A DNA stretch of 7,074 bases from Thiotrichales bacterium. Lineage in GTDB: Bacteria > Pseudomonadota > Gammaproteobacteria > PS1 > Pseudothioglobaceae. The notes under the pieces were generated by a model that was given only the letters and a program-made list of their open reading frames with translations, ran no database searches and was not told the DNA's origin. The position numbers were made by a program, and so were the translations under genes. This document shows, in pieces, positions 1-6,067 of the stretch; position 1 is the first letter of the stretch; every line of letters begins with the position of its first letter. Where the stretch lies: assembly GCA_002711905.1 (NCBI GenBank), contig PASI01000022.1, positions 18,127 to 25,200 on the forward strand, in the 5' to 3' direction.

Positions 1-684
1 GAAATGGAAGGTTTTGATGTAGATGTTGGAAGAGAAATCGCTAAGCGTATGGGTGTTGAAGCTCGATTTATTACACCTGACTGGGGCGTTATAACAGCAG
101 GTAACTGGAATATGCGTTGGGACGTTTCTGTTGGATCAATGACTCCAACAGCTGGTCGTTCTGAAGTACTTAATTTTCCAGCAGTTTACTACTATACGCC
201 AGCAAGTTTTGCTGTTCACACTGACTCTACTGTAACCACTTTAGCTGGACTAAATGGTAAAAATATATGTACTACAGCTGCTTCAACTTGGGAGATGTAT
301 CTTGAAGGAAGTCTAGATATGCTTGACGCACCTGCATTCACATATAAGGTTACACCAGGAACTATTACTTCTCTTGCTGATGGCCATACATGCCTTGATG
401 ATACTCGTCTAGGTGCAGGCGTTCGTAATGACGGTATTATTGACTCTGTTCCAATGATTCAAGGTGCTATAGAAGATGGCTATCCTATTAAATTCCTAGG
501 TGATCCTGCATTCTTTGAGCCTCTTTCAGTTGCTACTGATAAGGGTAATGATGACCCTGAGTTAGATGCTGAAATTGCTAGAGTTATTGCTGAAATGCAA
601 AAAGACTACACGTTGACTACTCTGTCAATGAAGTGGTTTAAAAATGCAGATGGTAGCTCTAACGACTACACTGTTGCATACTAA
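1..684 (+). CDS. Polar amino-acid ABC transporter, periplasmic substrate-binding protein (5' partial)
   Basis: Periplasmic solute-binding protein of the polar amino-acid uptake family (SBP family 3); it captures an amino acid and delivers it to the downstream permease. The frame is open from base 1, so the signal peptide and probably some 50-70 N-terminal residues lie outside the window; 227 residues remain and end in TAA. Visible family marks, numbered from the first codon, are EGFDVDVGREIA (3-14), TPDWGVITAGNW (25-36), WDVSVGSMTPT (40-50) followed by R53, the usual carboxylate-binding arginine position, YYYTPASFAVH (63-73), LNGKNIC (84-90) and the C-terminal LSMKWF block. Arginine codons are mostly CGT here (5 of 8), whereas the permease uses mostly AGA; this fits a more highly expressed binding protein. 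Substrate specificity cannot be read from the sequence. Family is secure, substrate is not. Confidence 0.93.
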   Translation, partial: EMEGFDVDVGREIAKRMGVEARFITPDWGVITAGNWNMRWDVSVGSMTPTAGRSEVLNFPAVYYYTPASFAVHTDSTVTTLAGLNGKNICTTAASTWEMYLEGSLDMLDAPAFTYKVTPGTITSLADGHTCLDDTRLGAGVRNDGIIDSVPMIQGAIEDGYPIKFLGDPAFFEPLSVATDKGNDDPELDAEIARVIAEMQKDYTLTTLSMKWFKNADGSSNDYTVAY

Positions 685-702
685 TATAAATATTACTAGT
701 AT
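678..702 (+). repeat. AT-rich inverted repeats at the binding-protein stop codon
   Basis: ATACTA at 678-683 pairs with TAGTAT at 697-702, and an alternative nested pair TAATAT/ATATTA lies at 682-687/690-695. Just downstream, TAAGTTTTA occurs twice in direct orientation (702-710 and 713-721). Family knowledge: mRNA hairpins between binding-protein and permease genes often protect the upstream message and let binding protein be made in excess. Here the stems are short and nearly all A-T and no T-run follows, so a terminator is not supported. A role in differential expression is only a suggestion. Confidence 0.3.
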
Positions 703-730
703 AAGTTTTACTTAAGTTTTATAGAAAGGT

Positions 731-1750
731 ATGTTCGTCGATACCGTTATTGAAGATAAGGCACTGCATAAACCAGTATTCCTTCTCTGTTTATCATTAA
801 CGGTATTGGCGATTTTTTTTGCCTTTAATTTCACAAACACCATTTTTGGTGAATTTCTTAGCCCCGTTATTGGTAACCCTAAAGAAAGCGGCTTTTTTGG
901 ACGTCTAGCGGTTTCATTTGTCCTTACAATATTATTTGTTGGAAATTTATTATTAATTAGTTTTGCTAGATTAAAAATTCAAATTCTAATTGTTTGGATA
1001 GAGTTGTTTTTTCTCTTCTTGGCTTTTGCCTATTCTTTTGATCTTGAGATATCATATATATTTAAGAATGATTTTATTTGTTCCACAGAATCAGCTAGAG
1101 AGAAATTATGCATTCCAAGCAAAATTGGCCTTATGATTTCCAAAGGTCTTTTCACCACAATTTATATTTCAGCAGTTTCGATTGCAATTGCTACTGCTAT
1201 AGCGATCGTTGGAGCTATAGCTAAACTTTCAAATAATGGATTTGCTTATGCGATAGCAAGTTTTTACACCTCTTTATTTAGAGGACTTCCTCTTCTTCTT
1301 CAAATTTATCTAATATACATGGGCCTTCCTCAACTAGGATTCATGATTGATGCTATTCCTTCTGGTATTGCAGCGCTATCGCTTTGTTATGGGGCTTACA
1401 TGACTGAAATTTTTCGTGCTGGAATCCAAAGTATACCAAAGGGGCAATGGGAAGCTTCAAGAGCATTAGGTTTTAAATTTGGGTTAATACTTCGAAAAAT
1501 TATATTACCTCAATCAATACCAATTATAGTGCCACCAACCGGCAACCAATTTATTGCGATGCTTAAGGACAGCTCTTTAGTTTCTGTTCTTGGAATTTGG
1601 GAGATAATGTTCCTGGCCAAAAAATTAGGTGCAAAAGATTATAATCATTTAGAAATGTTACTTACAGCTGCAATGATTTATTGGACCCTTACAATCATTC
1701 TTGAAATGATTCAGGCACGCATTGAAAGAAAATATCAACAAAAAACTTGA
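731..1750 (+). CDS. Polar amino-acid ABC transporter permease with N-terminal three-helix extension
   Basis: Inner-membrane permease of the HisM/GlnP type (BPD_transp_1 fold) that forms the channel for the amino-acid importer. The conserved core lies at about 135-335: [11 protein letters not shown] (183-193), [20 protein letters not shown] (221-240), and the EAA loop that docks the ATPase, beginning EASRALG (241-247) and ending with ILP (258-260). It is 339 residues long, against about 220-240 for typical members, because about 130 residues precede the core. These hold three likely membrane helices (about 17-35, 58-79, 84-104) and a loop with C117 and C127. Only one permease gene is visible between binding protein and ATPase, so it probably acts as a homodimer. 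The likely ribosome site, AAAGG at 725-729, sits one base from the ATG, which is unusually close; no other in-frame ATG is near. Confidence 0.92.
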   Translation: MFVDTVIEDKALHKPVFLLCLSLTVLAIFFAFNFTNTIFGEFLSPVIGNPKESGFFGRLAVSFVLTILFVGNLLLISFARLKIQILIVWIELFFLFLAFAYSFDLEISYIFKNDFICSTESAREKLCIPSKIGLMISKGLFTTIYISAVSIAIATAIAIVGAIAKLSNNGFAYAIASFYTSLFRGLPLLLQIYLIYMGLPQLGFMIDAIPSGIAALSLCYGAYMTEIFRAGIQSIPKGQWEASRALGFKFGLILRKIILPQSIPIIVPPTGNQFIAMLKDSSLVSVLGIWEIMFLAKKLGAKDYNHLEMLLTAAMIYWTLTIILEMIQARIERKYQQKT

Positions 1751-1752
1751 TT

Positions 1753-2508
1753 ATGCACAATAGCTCTTCAATTGAAAATCCAGTCATCTTGTTAAAAGGC
1801 GTGAATAAGTGGTATGGAGACTTTCAAGCGCTTAAAGATATCAATCTTGAAATTAAACTTAAAGAAAAAATTGTAATATGCGGCCCATCAGGTTCAGGAA
1901 AATCCACACTAATTAGATGTCTTAATCGACTTGAAGCTCATCAAGAAGGATCAATAGAAGTATGTGGAATCGAACTTCATGAAAAAATGCAAGATGTTGA
2001 TATTGTAAGACAAGATATAGGAATGGTGTTTCAAAGTTTCAATTTATTCCCTCACTTAACAGTCATAGAGAACTGCATGGCTGGTCCAAACTGGGTCAGG
2101 GGAATTGACAAAAATGAAGCTAAAGAAAGAGCTCTTTCGATGCTGAAACATGTCAAGATTCCAGAGCAGGCTGATAAATATCCTGAGCAGCTTTCAGGAG
2201 GCCAACAACAAAGAGTTGCAATCGCAAGAAGTTTATGTATGCAGCCAAAAGTTATGCTCTTTGATGAGCCTACCTCAGCACTGGACCCAGAAATGGTTTC
2301 AGAAGTCTTAGATACAATGATTGACCTTGCTAATAGTGGGATGACAATGATTTGTGTCACCCACGAGATGGGCTTTGCAAGACAAGTTGCGGATAGAATT
2401 ATCTTTATGGATGGTGGTGAGATTGTTGAGCAGAATACGCCAGAAGAATTCTTCAATAATCCTCAAAATGAGCGTACAAAAACTTTTTTAAATCAGATTC
2501 TTAGCTAG
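1753..2508 (+). CDS. Polar amino-acid ABC transporter ATP-binding protein (GlnQ/HisP/AapP type)
   Basis: Cytoplasmic ATPase that powers the importer. All ABC motifs are intact (251-residue numbering): Walker [10 protein letters not shown] (44-52), Q-loop glutamine 94 in [11 protein letters not shown], signature LSGGQQQR (147-154), Walker B VMLFDEP (167-173), D-loop SALD (175-178) and switch histidine 204 in VTHEMGFAR. The wording closely matches the amino-acid importer subfamily. Start: the permease stops with TGA at 1748-1750 and the ATG at 1753 follows two bases later. A TTG at 1747 in the same frame would overlap the permease stop by four bases and add two residues. The ATG is preferred, but neither has a strong Shine-Dalgarno sequence, so coupling to permease translation is likely. 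The last codons overlap the convergent aldolase gene by eight bases. Confidence 0.95.
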   Translation: MHNSSSIENPVILLKGVNKWYGDFQALKDINLEIKLKEKIVICGPSGSGKSTLIRCLNRLEAHQEGSIEVCGIELHEKMQDVDIVRQDIGMVFQSFNLFPHLTVIENCMAGPNWVRGIDKNEAKERALSMLKHVKIPEQADKYPEQLSGGQQQRVAIARSLCMQPKVMLFDEPTSALDPEMVSEVLDTMIDLANSGMTMICVTHEMGFARQVADRIIFMDGGEIVEQNTPEEFFNNPQNERTKTFLNQILS

Positions 2509-3571
2509 CTCTTTTAAAGTATTCTTTAAAAGAATCGATCACAAATAATATATCTTTTTCAGTAATTCCTAAGTGACAAACGAGCCTTCCCCTGTCAAGA
2601 TTAGAGGTGATTATTTCTTTATCAAATAAAAAATTTTCTAGAGGCTTTCTATGCGCCTTGGGACAATTTACAAATACCATATTTGTTTGATTATCACCAT
2701 AATCGACTGACAACTCTGATATTGATGAGAGCCCATCAGCTAGAAGTTTTGCGTTGTCATGATCATCCTGAAGTCTTTGAACATTATTTTTTAAAGCATA
2801 CATACCACAAGAAGCGATCACTCCAACTTGCCTCATCCCTCCGCCAAGCATTTTCCTTAGGCGGCGCGCTTTATCAATAGTAGTTTGATCTGAAATTAAT
2901 AATGAGCCAATAGGAGCGCCTAAACCTTTTGATAGGCATAATGAAACGCTATCAAAACAATTTGTTAAACTCTCCATAGAAGCACCTGTATAAATATGTG
3001 CATTAAATAATCGAGCGCCATCTAAGTGCACCTTAAGATTTTTTTTATGGGCAGCATTAGCTAGCACTTCAAGCTCATTTTGAGGCTGAACTTTACCTGA
3101 AATAGTATTTTCTAAGCAAAGTAGTTTGGTTACTGCATAATGTGGATCGTCATCTTTAATTTCGTTGAGCATATCCCCAACATCCATAGATCCCGTTTCA
3201 GAAGTTTCAATTGGACAAATTCCCACTCCTCCTAGAACTGATACGCCACGAGCTTCATAAACATTTGTATGATAGTTTTTACCAATGAGTGCCTCATCGC
3301 CGCGCTGACAATGTGAAAGCATTGCTGTTAAATTACTCTGAGTTCCACTTGGAAAAAATAAGCCTGCCTCTTTACCTAATAAATTAGCTGCATATTTCTG
3401 GAGCTCATTAACCTCATCATCCTCATCATAAACATCATCACCCATTTTGGCATCTTGAATGGCTGATAACATCTCTTTTGAAGGCAGAGTTACGGTATCA
3501 CTTCTAAAATCAATTAGATTTTTAAATTCACTTTTTCGAGAATGACTACTATTTCTTTTGTATTGATTCAT
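2501..3571 (-). CDS. Threonine-aldolase-type (beta-hydroxy amino acid) PLP-dependent aldolase
   Basis: PLP enzyme of the low-specificity L-threonine aldolase family (fold type I), which cleaves L-threonine or other beta-hydroxy amino acids to glycine plus an aldehyde. Diagnostic blocks are [10 protein letters not shown] (21-30), [14 protein letters not shown] (45-58), FPSGTQSN (73-80), H101 in the cofactor-stacking position, HLDGARLFN (182-190) with D184 and R187 contacting PLP, and [14 protein letters not shown] (210-223), where K215 should form the Schiff base. It is 356 residues long, slightly more than E. coli LtaE (about 333). About 19 polar residues precede the usual I-D-F-R-S-D-T start, and no alternative in-frame ATG, GTG or TTG start lies between. 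No Shine-Dalgarno precedes the ATG. It begins 12 bases after the oxygenase stop, so the two are probably co-translated. The neighbour suggests a beta-hydroxy amino acid other than threonine may be the substrate; GntG-type aldolases belong to the same family. A plain threonine-to-glycine role (ltaE) is equally allowed. Confidence 0.93.
   Translation of the reverse strand: MNQYKRNSSHSRKSEFKNLIDFRSDTVTLPSKEMLSAIQDAKMGDDVYDEDDEVNELQKYAANLLGKEAGLFFPSGTQSNLTAMLSHCQRGDEALIGKNYHTNVYEARGVSVLGGVGICPIETSETGSMDVGDMLNEIKDDDPHYAVTKLLCLENTISGKVQPQNELEVLANAAHKKNLKVHLDGARLFNAHIYTGASMESLTNCFDSVSLCLSKGLGAPIGSLLISDQTTIDKARRLRKMLGGGMRQVGVIASCGMYALKNNVQRLQDDHDNAKLLADGLSSISELSVDYGDNQTNMVFVNCPKAHRKPLENFLFDKEIITSNLDRGRLVCHLGITEKDILFVIDSFKEYFKRAS
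2510..2533. repeat. Perfect 10-bp inverted repeat at the convergent gene junction
   Basis: TCTTTTAAAG (2510-2519) and its exact complement CTTTAAAAGA (2524-2533) flank a 4-base TATT loop, starting two bases after the ATPase stop. It lies inside the aldolase gene and encodes its C-terminal SFKEYFKR, where the repeated Phe-Lys codons contribute to the symmetry. As RNA it could mark the 3' end of the transporter transcript, but no T-run follows on either strand and only two of the ten pairs are G-C. It is a weak terminator or processing-site candidate, and coding coincidence is possible. Confidence 0.4.
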
Positions 3572-3583
3572 ATTGAGATAGAT

Positions 3584-4240
3584 CTAAGGTTTGTACTCAG
3601 GATAGGCTAACGTCGCTACAAGGTGTGTTCTAGGCTGCTCTCCACCATTTAAAGCCGTATGGTAGCCACGAGTATCAGTAAAAAAAACTGAGCCATCTGC
3701 AGGTAGATGAGTACAGTGGTGGTTAACTATAAACAAAGCACCTGGATTTGTATATATTGGTATATGAATTCTAGGCTCTGGATCTCTATGCCAAGAATTG
3801 CAGTTATAGCTATCTTTTTCTAGTATTCGAACTCTTCCAATGGGATATCGTGCTGATAACTCTTTATGAATCGTCTCAAAGTAAGTCCCCTTGAATACAT
3901 CAACAAGCTCACTAAATAATGATTCGTCCACCAGTTCGTCTTTGGCTACCTCATCATAGCTATTATCGACTCGCGTATAGTAGCGGCCCACAAGATCTTT
4001 ATCAGAGTCAACTGATCCATCTTTTCTTCGAGTCATCGCTAGAGCATGAAAGCCCGAGGCAGCAGTTTTAAATTTTGAACTTGACTTAATTTGATCAAGA
4101 GCCTCTCTAATTCTTTCAATATCAAATTTAAGCTTGAGCTTGACTATATGCTCATTACCCTTAAAAGTCGCAACAGAATCAATATCAACTCGCCCATTAA
4201 TGTAGGAATTTAATTCTTTTGTATCTTCTGAAATACTCAT
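3584..4240 (-). CDS. 2-oxoglutarate/Fe(II) oxygenase, aspartyl/asparaginyl beta-hydroxylase-like
   Basis: Probable cytoplasmic non-heme iron oxygenase of the Asp/Asn hydroxylase (PF05118-like) jelly-roll group. The C-terminal half carries the full site: H151-x-D153 in SWHRDPEPR and H194 in RGYHTALNGG for iron, and R204 in PRTHLVATL, ten residues after the distal histidine, for 2-oxoglutarate. RIHIPIYTNP (157-166) and LPADGSVFFTDTR (179-191) resemble the strands of this family. The N-terminal 110 residues are charged, mostly helical-looking and not recognised. There is no signal peptide or membrane segment. Length 218. Family precedents include protein aspartate/asparagine hydroxylation, lipid A hydroxylation (LpxO) and free-proline cis-hydroxylation, so the substrate is open. 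The gene lies between hemJ (8-base gap) and the aldolase (12-base gap); the aldolase suggests a free amino acid substrate. AAGAG five bases before the ATG is a fair ribosome site. Confidence 0.82.
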   Translation of the reverse strand: MSISEDTKELNSYINGRVDIDSVATFKGNEHIVKLKLKFDIERIREALDQIKSSSKFKTAASGFHALAMTRRKDGSVDSDKDLVGRYYTRVDNSYDEVAKDELVDESLFSELVDVFKGTYFETIHKELSARYPIGRVRILEKDSYNCNSWHRDPEPRIHIPIYTNPGALFIVNHHCTHLPADGSVFFTDTRGYHTALNGGEQPRTHLVATLAYPEYKP

Positions 4241-4248
4241 AAACGCTC

Positions 4249-4674
4249 TTAAAAAGGTTTAACCACTGCCAGAATAATTATTCCAATTAATATTATGACT
4301 GGAAATTCATTAAACCACCTAAAAAAAACATGAGATTTGATATTTTTATCAGCTGCGAAAACTCTAACTAAATAGCCGCAGTAAAAATGATAGGCTACCA
4401 AAATAGCCACAAGGAATAGCTTAATCTTGAGCCAATACATATCGCTATAAACTTCCCATGCATAGTTCTGAATCATCCAAAAACCAAATATAGTTGTTAG
4501 GATGAAGCTTGGCATCATTATGCCGTTATATAACCTACGCTCCATGATCTTGAAGCGTTCAATACTGATTGCATCATCTGCCATCGAGTGATAGACAAAT
4601 AAGCGAGGCAAGTAAAACATTCCTGCCATCCAAGAAACAAATCCAAAAACGTGTATGGCCTTAACCCAAAGCAT
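4249..4674 (-). CDS. hemJ: Protoporphyrinogen IX oxidase HemJ
   Basis: Small inner-membrane enzyme that oxidises protoporphyrinogen IX to protoporphyrin IX, the penultimate step of protoheme synthesis, in bacteria using HemJ instead of HemY or HemG. The 141-residue length and sequence fit the family throughout: MLWVKAIHVFGFVSWMAGMF (1-20) with the conserved histidine H8, YLPRLFVYH (21-29), K83 and K85 in the YWLKIKLFL segment, and a C-terminal hydrophobic stretch ending KPF. Four membrane helices are evident at about 2-24, 51-70, 80-104 and 122-139. H8 and a lysine of the third-helix segment correspond to residues implicated in heme binding in characterised HemJ. It is the first gene of a probable operon with the oxygenase and aldolase. 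Start is at the family-typical MLW; a weak GGA lies five bases upstream. Confidence 0.93.
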   Translation of the reverse strand: MLWVKAIHVFGFVSWMAGMFYLPRLFVYHSMADDAISIERFKIMERRLYNGIMMPSFILTTIFGFWMIQNYAWEVYSDMYWLKIKLFLVAILVAYHFYCGYLVRVFAADKNIKSHVFFRWFNEFPVIILIGIIILAVVKPF

Positions 4675-4825
4675 AATAATCCAAAAAAATATAAATCATA
4701 ATACCGTTTTGACACGTTATTATGTCTAATATTCATAAAGATTAGTTTATTTATCATTTACTTATTAATTTATCTTATGACTTGTCACAGAGTAAAATTT
4801 ACTATCAAACACACAGATTCATAAT
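4675..4825. promoter_or_regulatory. Divergent promoter region between hemJ and ftsY
   Basis: This 151-base AT-rich spacer must serve both divergent genes. For hemJ (minus strand) the best pair is TAGACA (4728-4723) and TATTAT (4703-4698), 19 bases apart, putting transcription start near 4691. For ftsY (plus strand) TAAAAT at 4793-4798 is a plausible -10 with no convincing -35 18 bases before; a perfect TTGACA at 4709-4714 has only a weak partner (CATAAA, 19 bases on). A short palindrome TGACTTGTCA at 4778-4787 could be an operator but matches no site I can name. No small ORF or RNA is evident. Confidence 0.4.
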
Positions 4826-5779
4826 ATGCTGAATTTTTTTAAAAAAACTCCAAGCCAAGACCCCCAGGAAGAAAAAAATAAAACTTCGCTCAAGGAAAGA
4901 CTATTTAAGTCCAAAAAAAAGCTTGGTGATGGCCTCTCTTCTCTCGTTATTGGCAAAAAGAAGATTGATGATGGCCTTCTTGAAGAGTTAGAGATGCTTT
5001 TAATTGGTTCAGATATTGGTATCCAAACAACCGACAAAGTGATTGAAGTCGTTAGAAAAAAAGCATCTAGAAAGGAACTAAAAGATGAAGATAGTCTCTA
5101 TCAGCTCATTAAGGAGGAGTTAGAGTCTTTGTTAATCAAAGAAAATCTATTAGAACCTAGTTCAGAAATCCCTTTTGTGATCCTTGTAGTTGGTATTAAT
5201 GGAGCGGGAAAAACAACAACGATAGGCAAGCTAGCGAAGTTATTTCAGAGTGAAGGGAAAACAGTCATGCTTGCTGCTGGAGATACCTTTCGAGCGGCCG
5301 CTGTAGAGCAGCTTCAGATTTGGGGCGAGAGAAATGATATCCCTGTCATAGCTCAAAAGACTGGTGCAGATGCGGCATCAGTTGTTTATGACGCCTATCA
5401 ATCAGCAATTGCAAAAAAAGTAGACATCTTGATAGCTGATACTGCTGGAAGACTTCACACTCAAGATAACCTCATGCAGGAGCTCGAAAAAATTAAAAGA
5501 GTTCTTAAAAAACATAACGAGGATGCTCCACACGAAACCCTTCTTGTGATCGATGGAGGATCAGGACAGAATGCCATTCAACAAGCAAATGAATTTCACA
5601 AATCTATCAATTTATCTGGTTTAGCAATAACCAAACTTGATGGCACAGCAAAAGGCGGGGTTTTATTCTCAATCTCTGATTCCTTAAAGTTGCCTATTCG
5701 TTATATTGGAGTTGGAGAGGCAATTGAAGATCTGAAGCCTTTCAATGCAAAAGATTTTGTCGACGCTTTATTTGATTAA
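4826..5779 (+). CDS. ftsY: Signal recognition particle receptor FtsY
   Basis: SRP GTPase that receives Ffh-ribosome complexes at the inner membrane and passes them to SecYEG for co-translational insertion. Order: short charged N-terminus with a basic amphipathic targeting helix (about 20-40), N domain (about 45-110), G domain. GTPase motifs: P-loop GINGAGKTTT (123-132), DTFRAAAVEQL (153-163), DTAGR (205-209), TKLDGTAKGG (269-278), GVGEAIEDLKPF (295-306). At 317 residues it lacks the long acidic A domain of E. coli FtsY, as many bacterial forms do. The usual D-A-(S/T)-T-G-Q stretch reads DGGSGQ (243-248). The start ATG has no clear Shine-Dalgarno and is followed by a T7A7 tract at 4834-4847. 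No ftsE or ftsX follows; the next gene is convergent and the two stops overlap by four bases. Confidence 0.97.
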   Translation: MLNFFKKTPSQDPQEEKNKTSLKERLFKSKKKLGDGLSSLVIGKKKIDDGLLEELEMLLIGSDIGIQTTDKVIEVVRKKASRKELKDEDSLYQLIKEELESLLIKENLLEPSSEIPFVILVVGINGAGKTTTIGKLAKLFQSEGKTVMLAAGDTFRAAAVEQLQIWGERNDIPVIAQKTGADAASVVYDAYQSAIAKKVDILIADTAGRLHTQDNLMQELEKIKRVLKKHNEDAPHETLLVIDGGSGQNAIQQANEFHKSINLSGLAITKLDGTAKGGVLFSISDSLKLPIRYIGVGEAIEDLKPFNAKDFVDALFD

Positions 5780-6066
5780 AGCTTAAAAGAATTGAAATGA
5801 GAGTCAATTTCCCTCGCTAAATCGATATCAAGCCGCGTAACTCCCCCCTCACTATGAGTCACTAGATGAATCTCCACTTTGTTGTAGACATTCGACCATT
5901 CAGGGTGATGATCCATTGTCTCTGCAGTGATTGCAACTTGATTCATAAACTCAATCGCTTTAGTAAAGTCTTTAAAGTGAAGCACTCTAAAAAGCTTTTC
6001 ATCTTTCATACACCATTCATTAAGTTCTTTTAATAATGGCGCCAGTTGTTCACTTGATAGAATCAA
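5776..6066 (-). CDS. Pterin-4a-carbinolamine dehydratase (PhhB/DCoH family)
   Basis: Small cytoplasmic enzyme dehydrating 4a-hydroxytetrahydropterin, made by aromatic amino acid hydroxylases, to the quinonoid dihydropterin. The 96 residues match the family motif exactly: E49-x3-H53-H54-P55, Y61, H71 and D80, in the context AETMDHHPEW and VTRLDIDLA. The start is TTG at 6066-6064: no ATG exists in frame before an upstream stop at 6081-6079. It follows the hemC stop (6070-6068) by one base. The GCGGAG ribosome site lies inside the end of hemC. No phenylalanine hydroxylase gene is in the window, so the biological partner is unknown; members without PhhA are common, and other pterin roles have been proposed for them. 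Convergent with ftsY. Confidence 0.92.
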   Translation of the reverse strand: MILSSEQLAPLLKELNEWCMKDEKLFRVLHFKDFTKAIEFMNQVAITAETMDHHPEWSNVYNKVEIHLVTHSEGGVTRLDIDLAREIDSHFNSFKL

Positions 6067-6067
6067 A

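Noticed and set aside
2052..2456. 134-codon open frame on the minus strand inside the ATPase gene
   Set aside because: It lies wholly within a gene with all ABC motifs, its product resembles no family I recognise, and it is explained as the opposite-strand shadow.
2683..2880. 65-codon open frame on the plus strand inside the aldolase gene
   Set aside because: It lies within a complete aldolase sequence, has no clear ribosome site and has no recognisable product.
4518..4757. 79-codon minus-strand frame overlapping the start of hemJ and the intergenic region
   Set aside because: It overlaps hemJ in another frame; its translation looks like out-of-frame hydrophobic sequence, whereas the hemJ frame matches the family from its first residue.
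4913..4921. A-AAA-AAG slippery heptamer in ftsY, similar to the dnaX frameshift site, with an AGGAAAG upstream
   Set aside because: A -1 shift would add Ala-Trp and stop at once, giving a 34-residue peptide with no plausible role; lysine-rich AT-rich coding explains the run.
4819..5037. 72-codon minus-strand frame opposite the start of ftsY
   Set aside because: Serine-rich low-complexity shadow of the lysine-rich FtsY N-terminus, with no independent support.
5788..5811. Inverted repeat AATTGA...TCAATT downstream of ftsY as a terminator
   Set aside because: The stem is six mostly A-T pairs with an eight-base loop and no T-run, and it lies inside the pterin dehydratase coding sequence.
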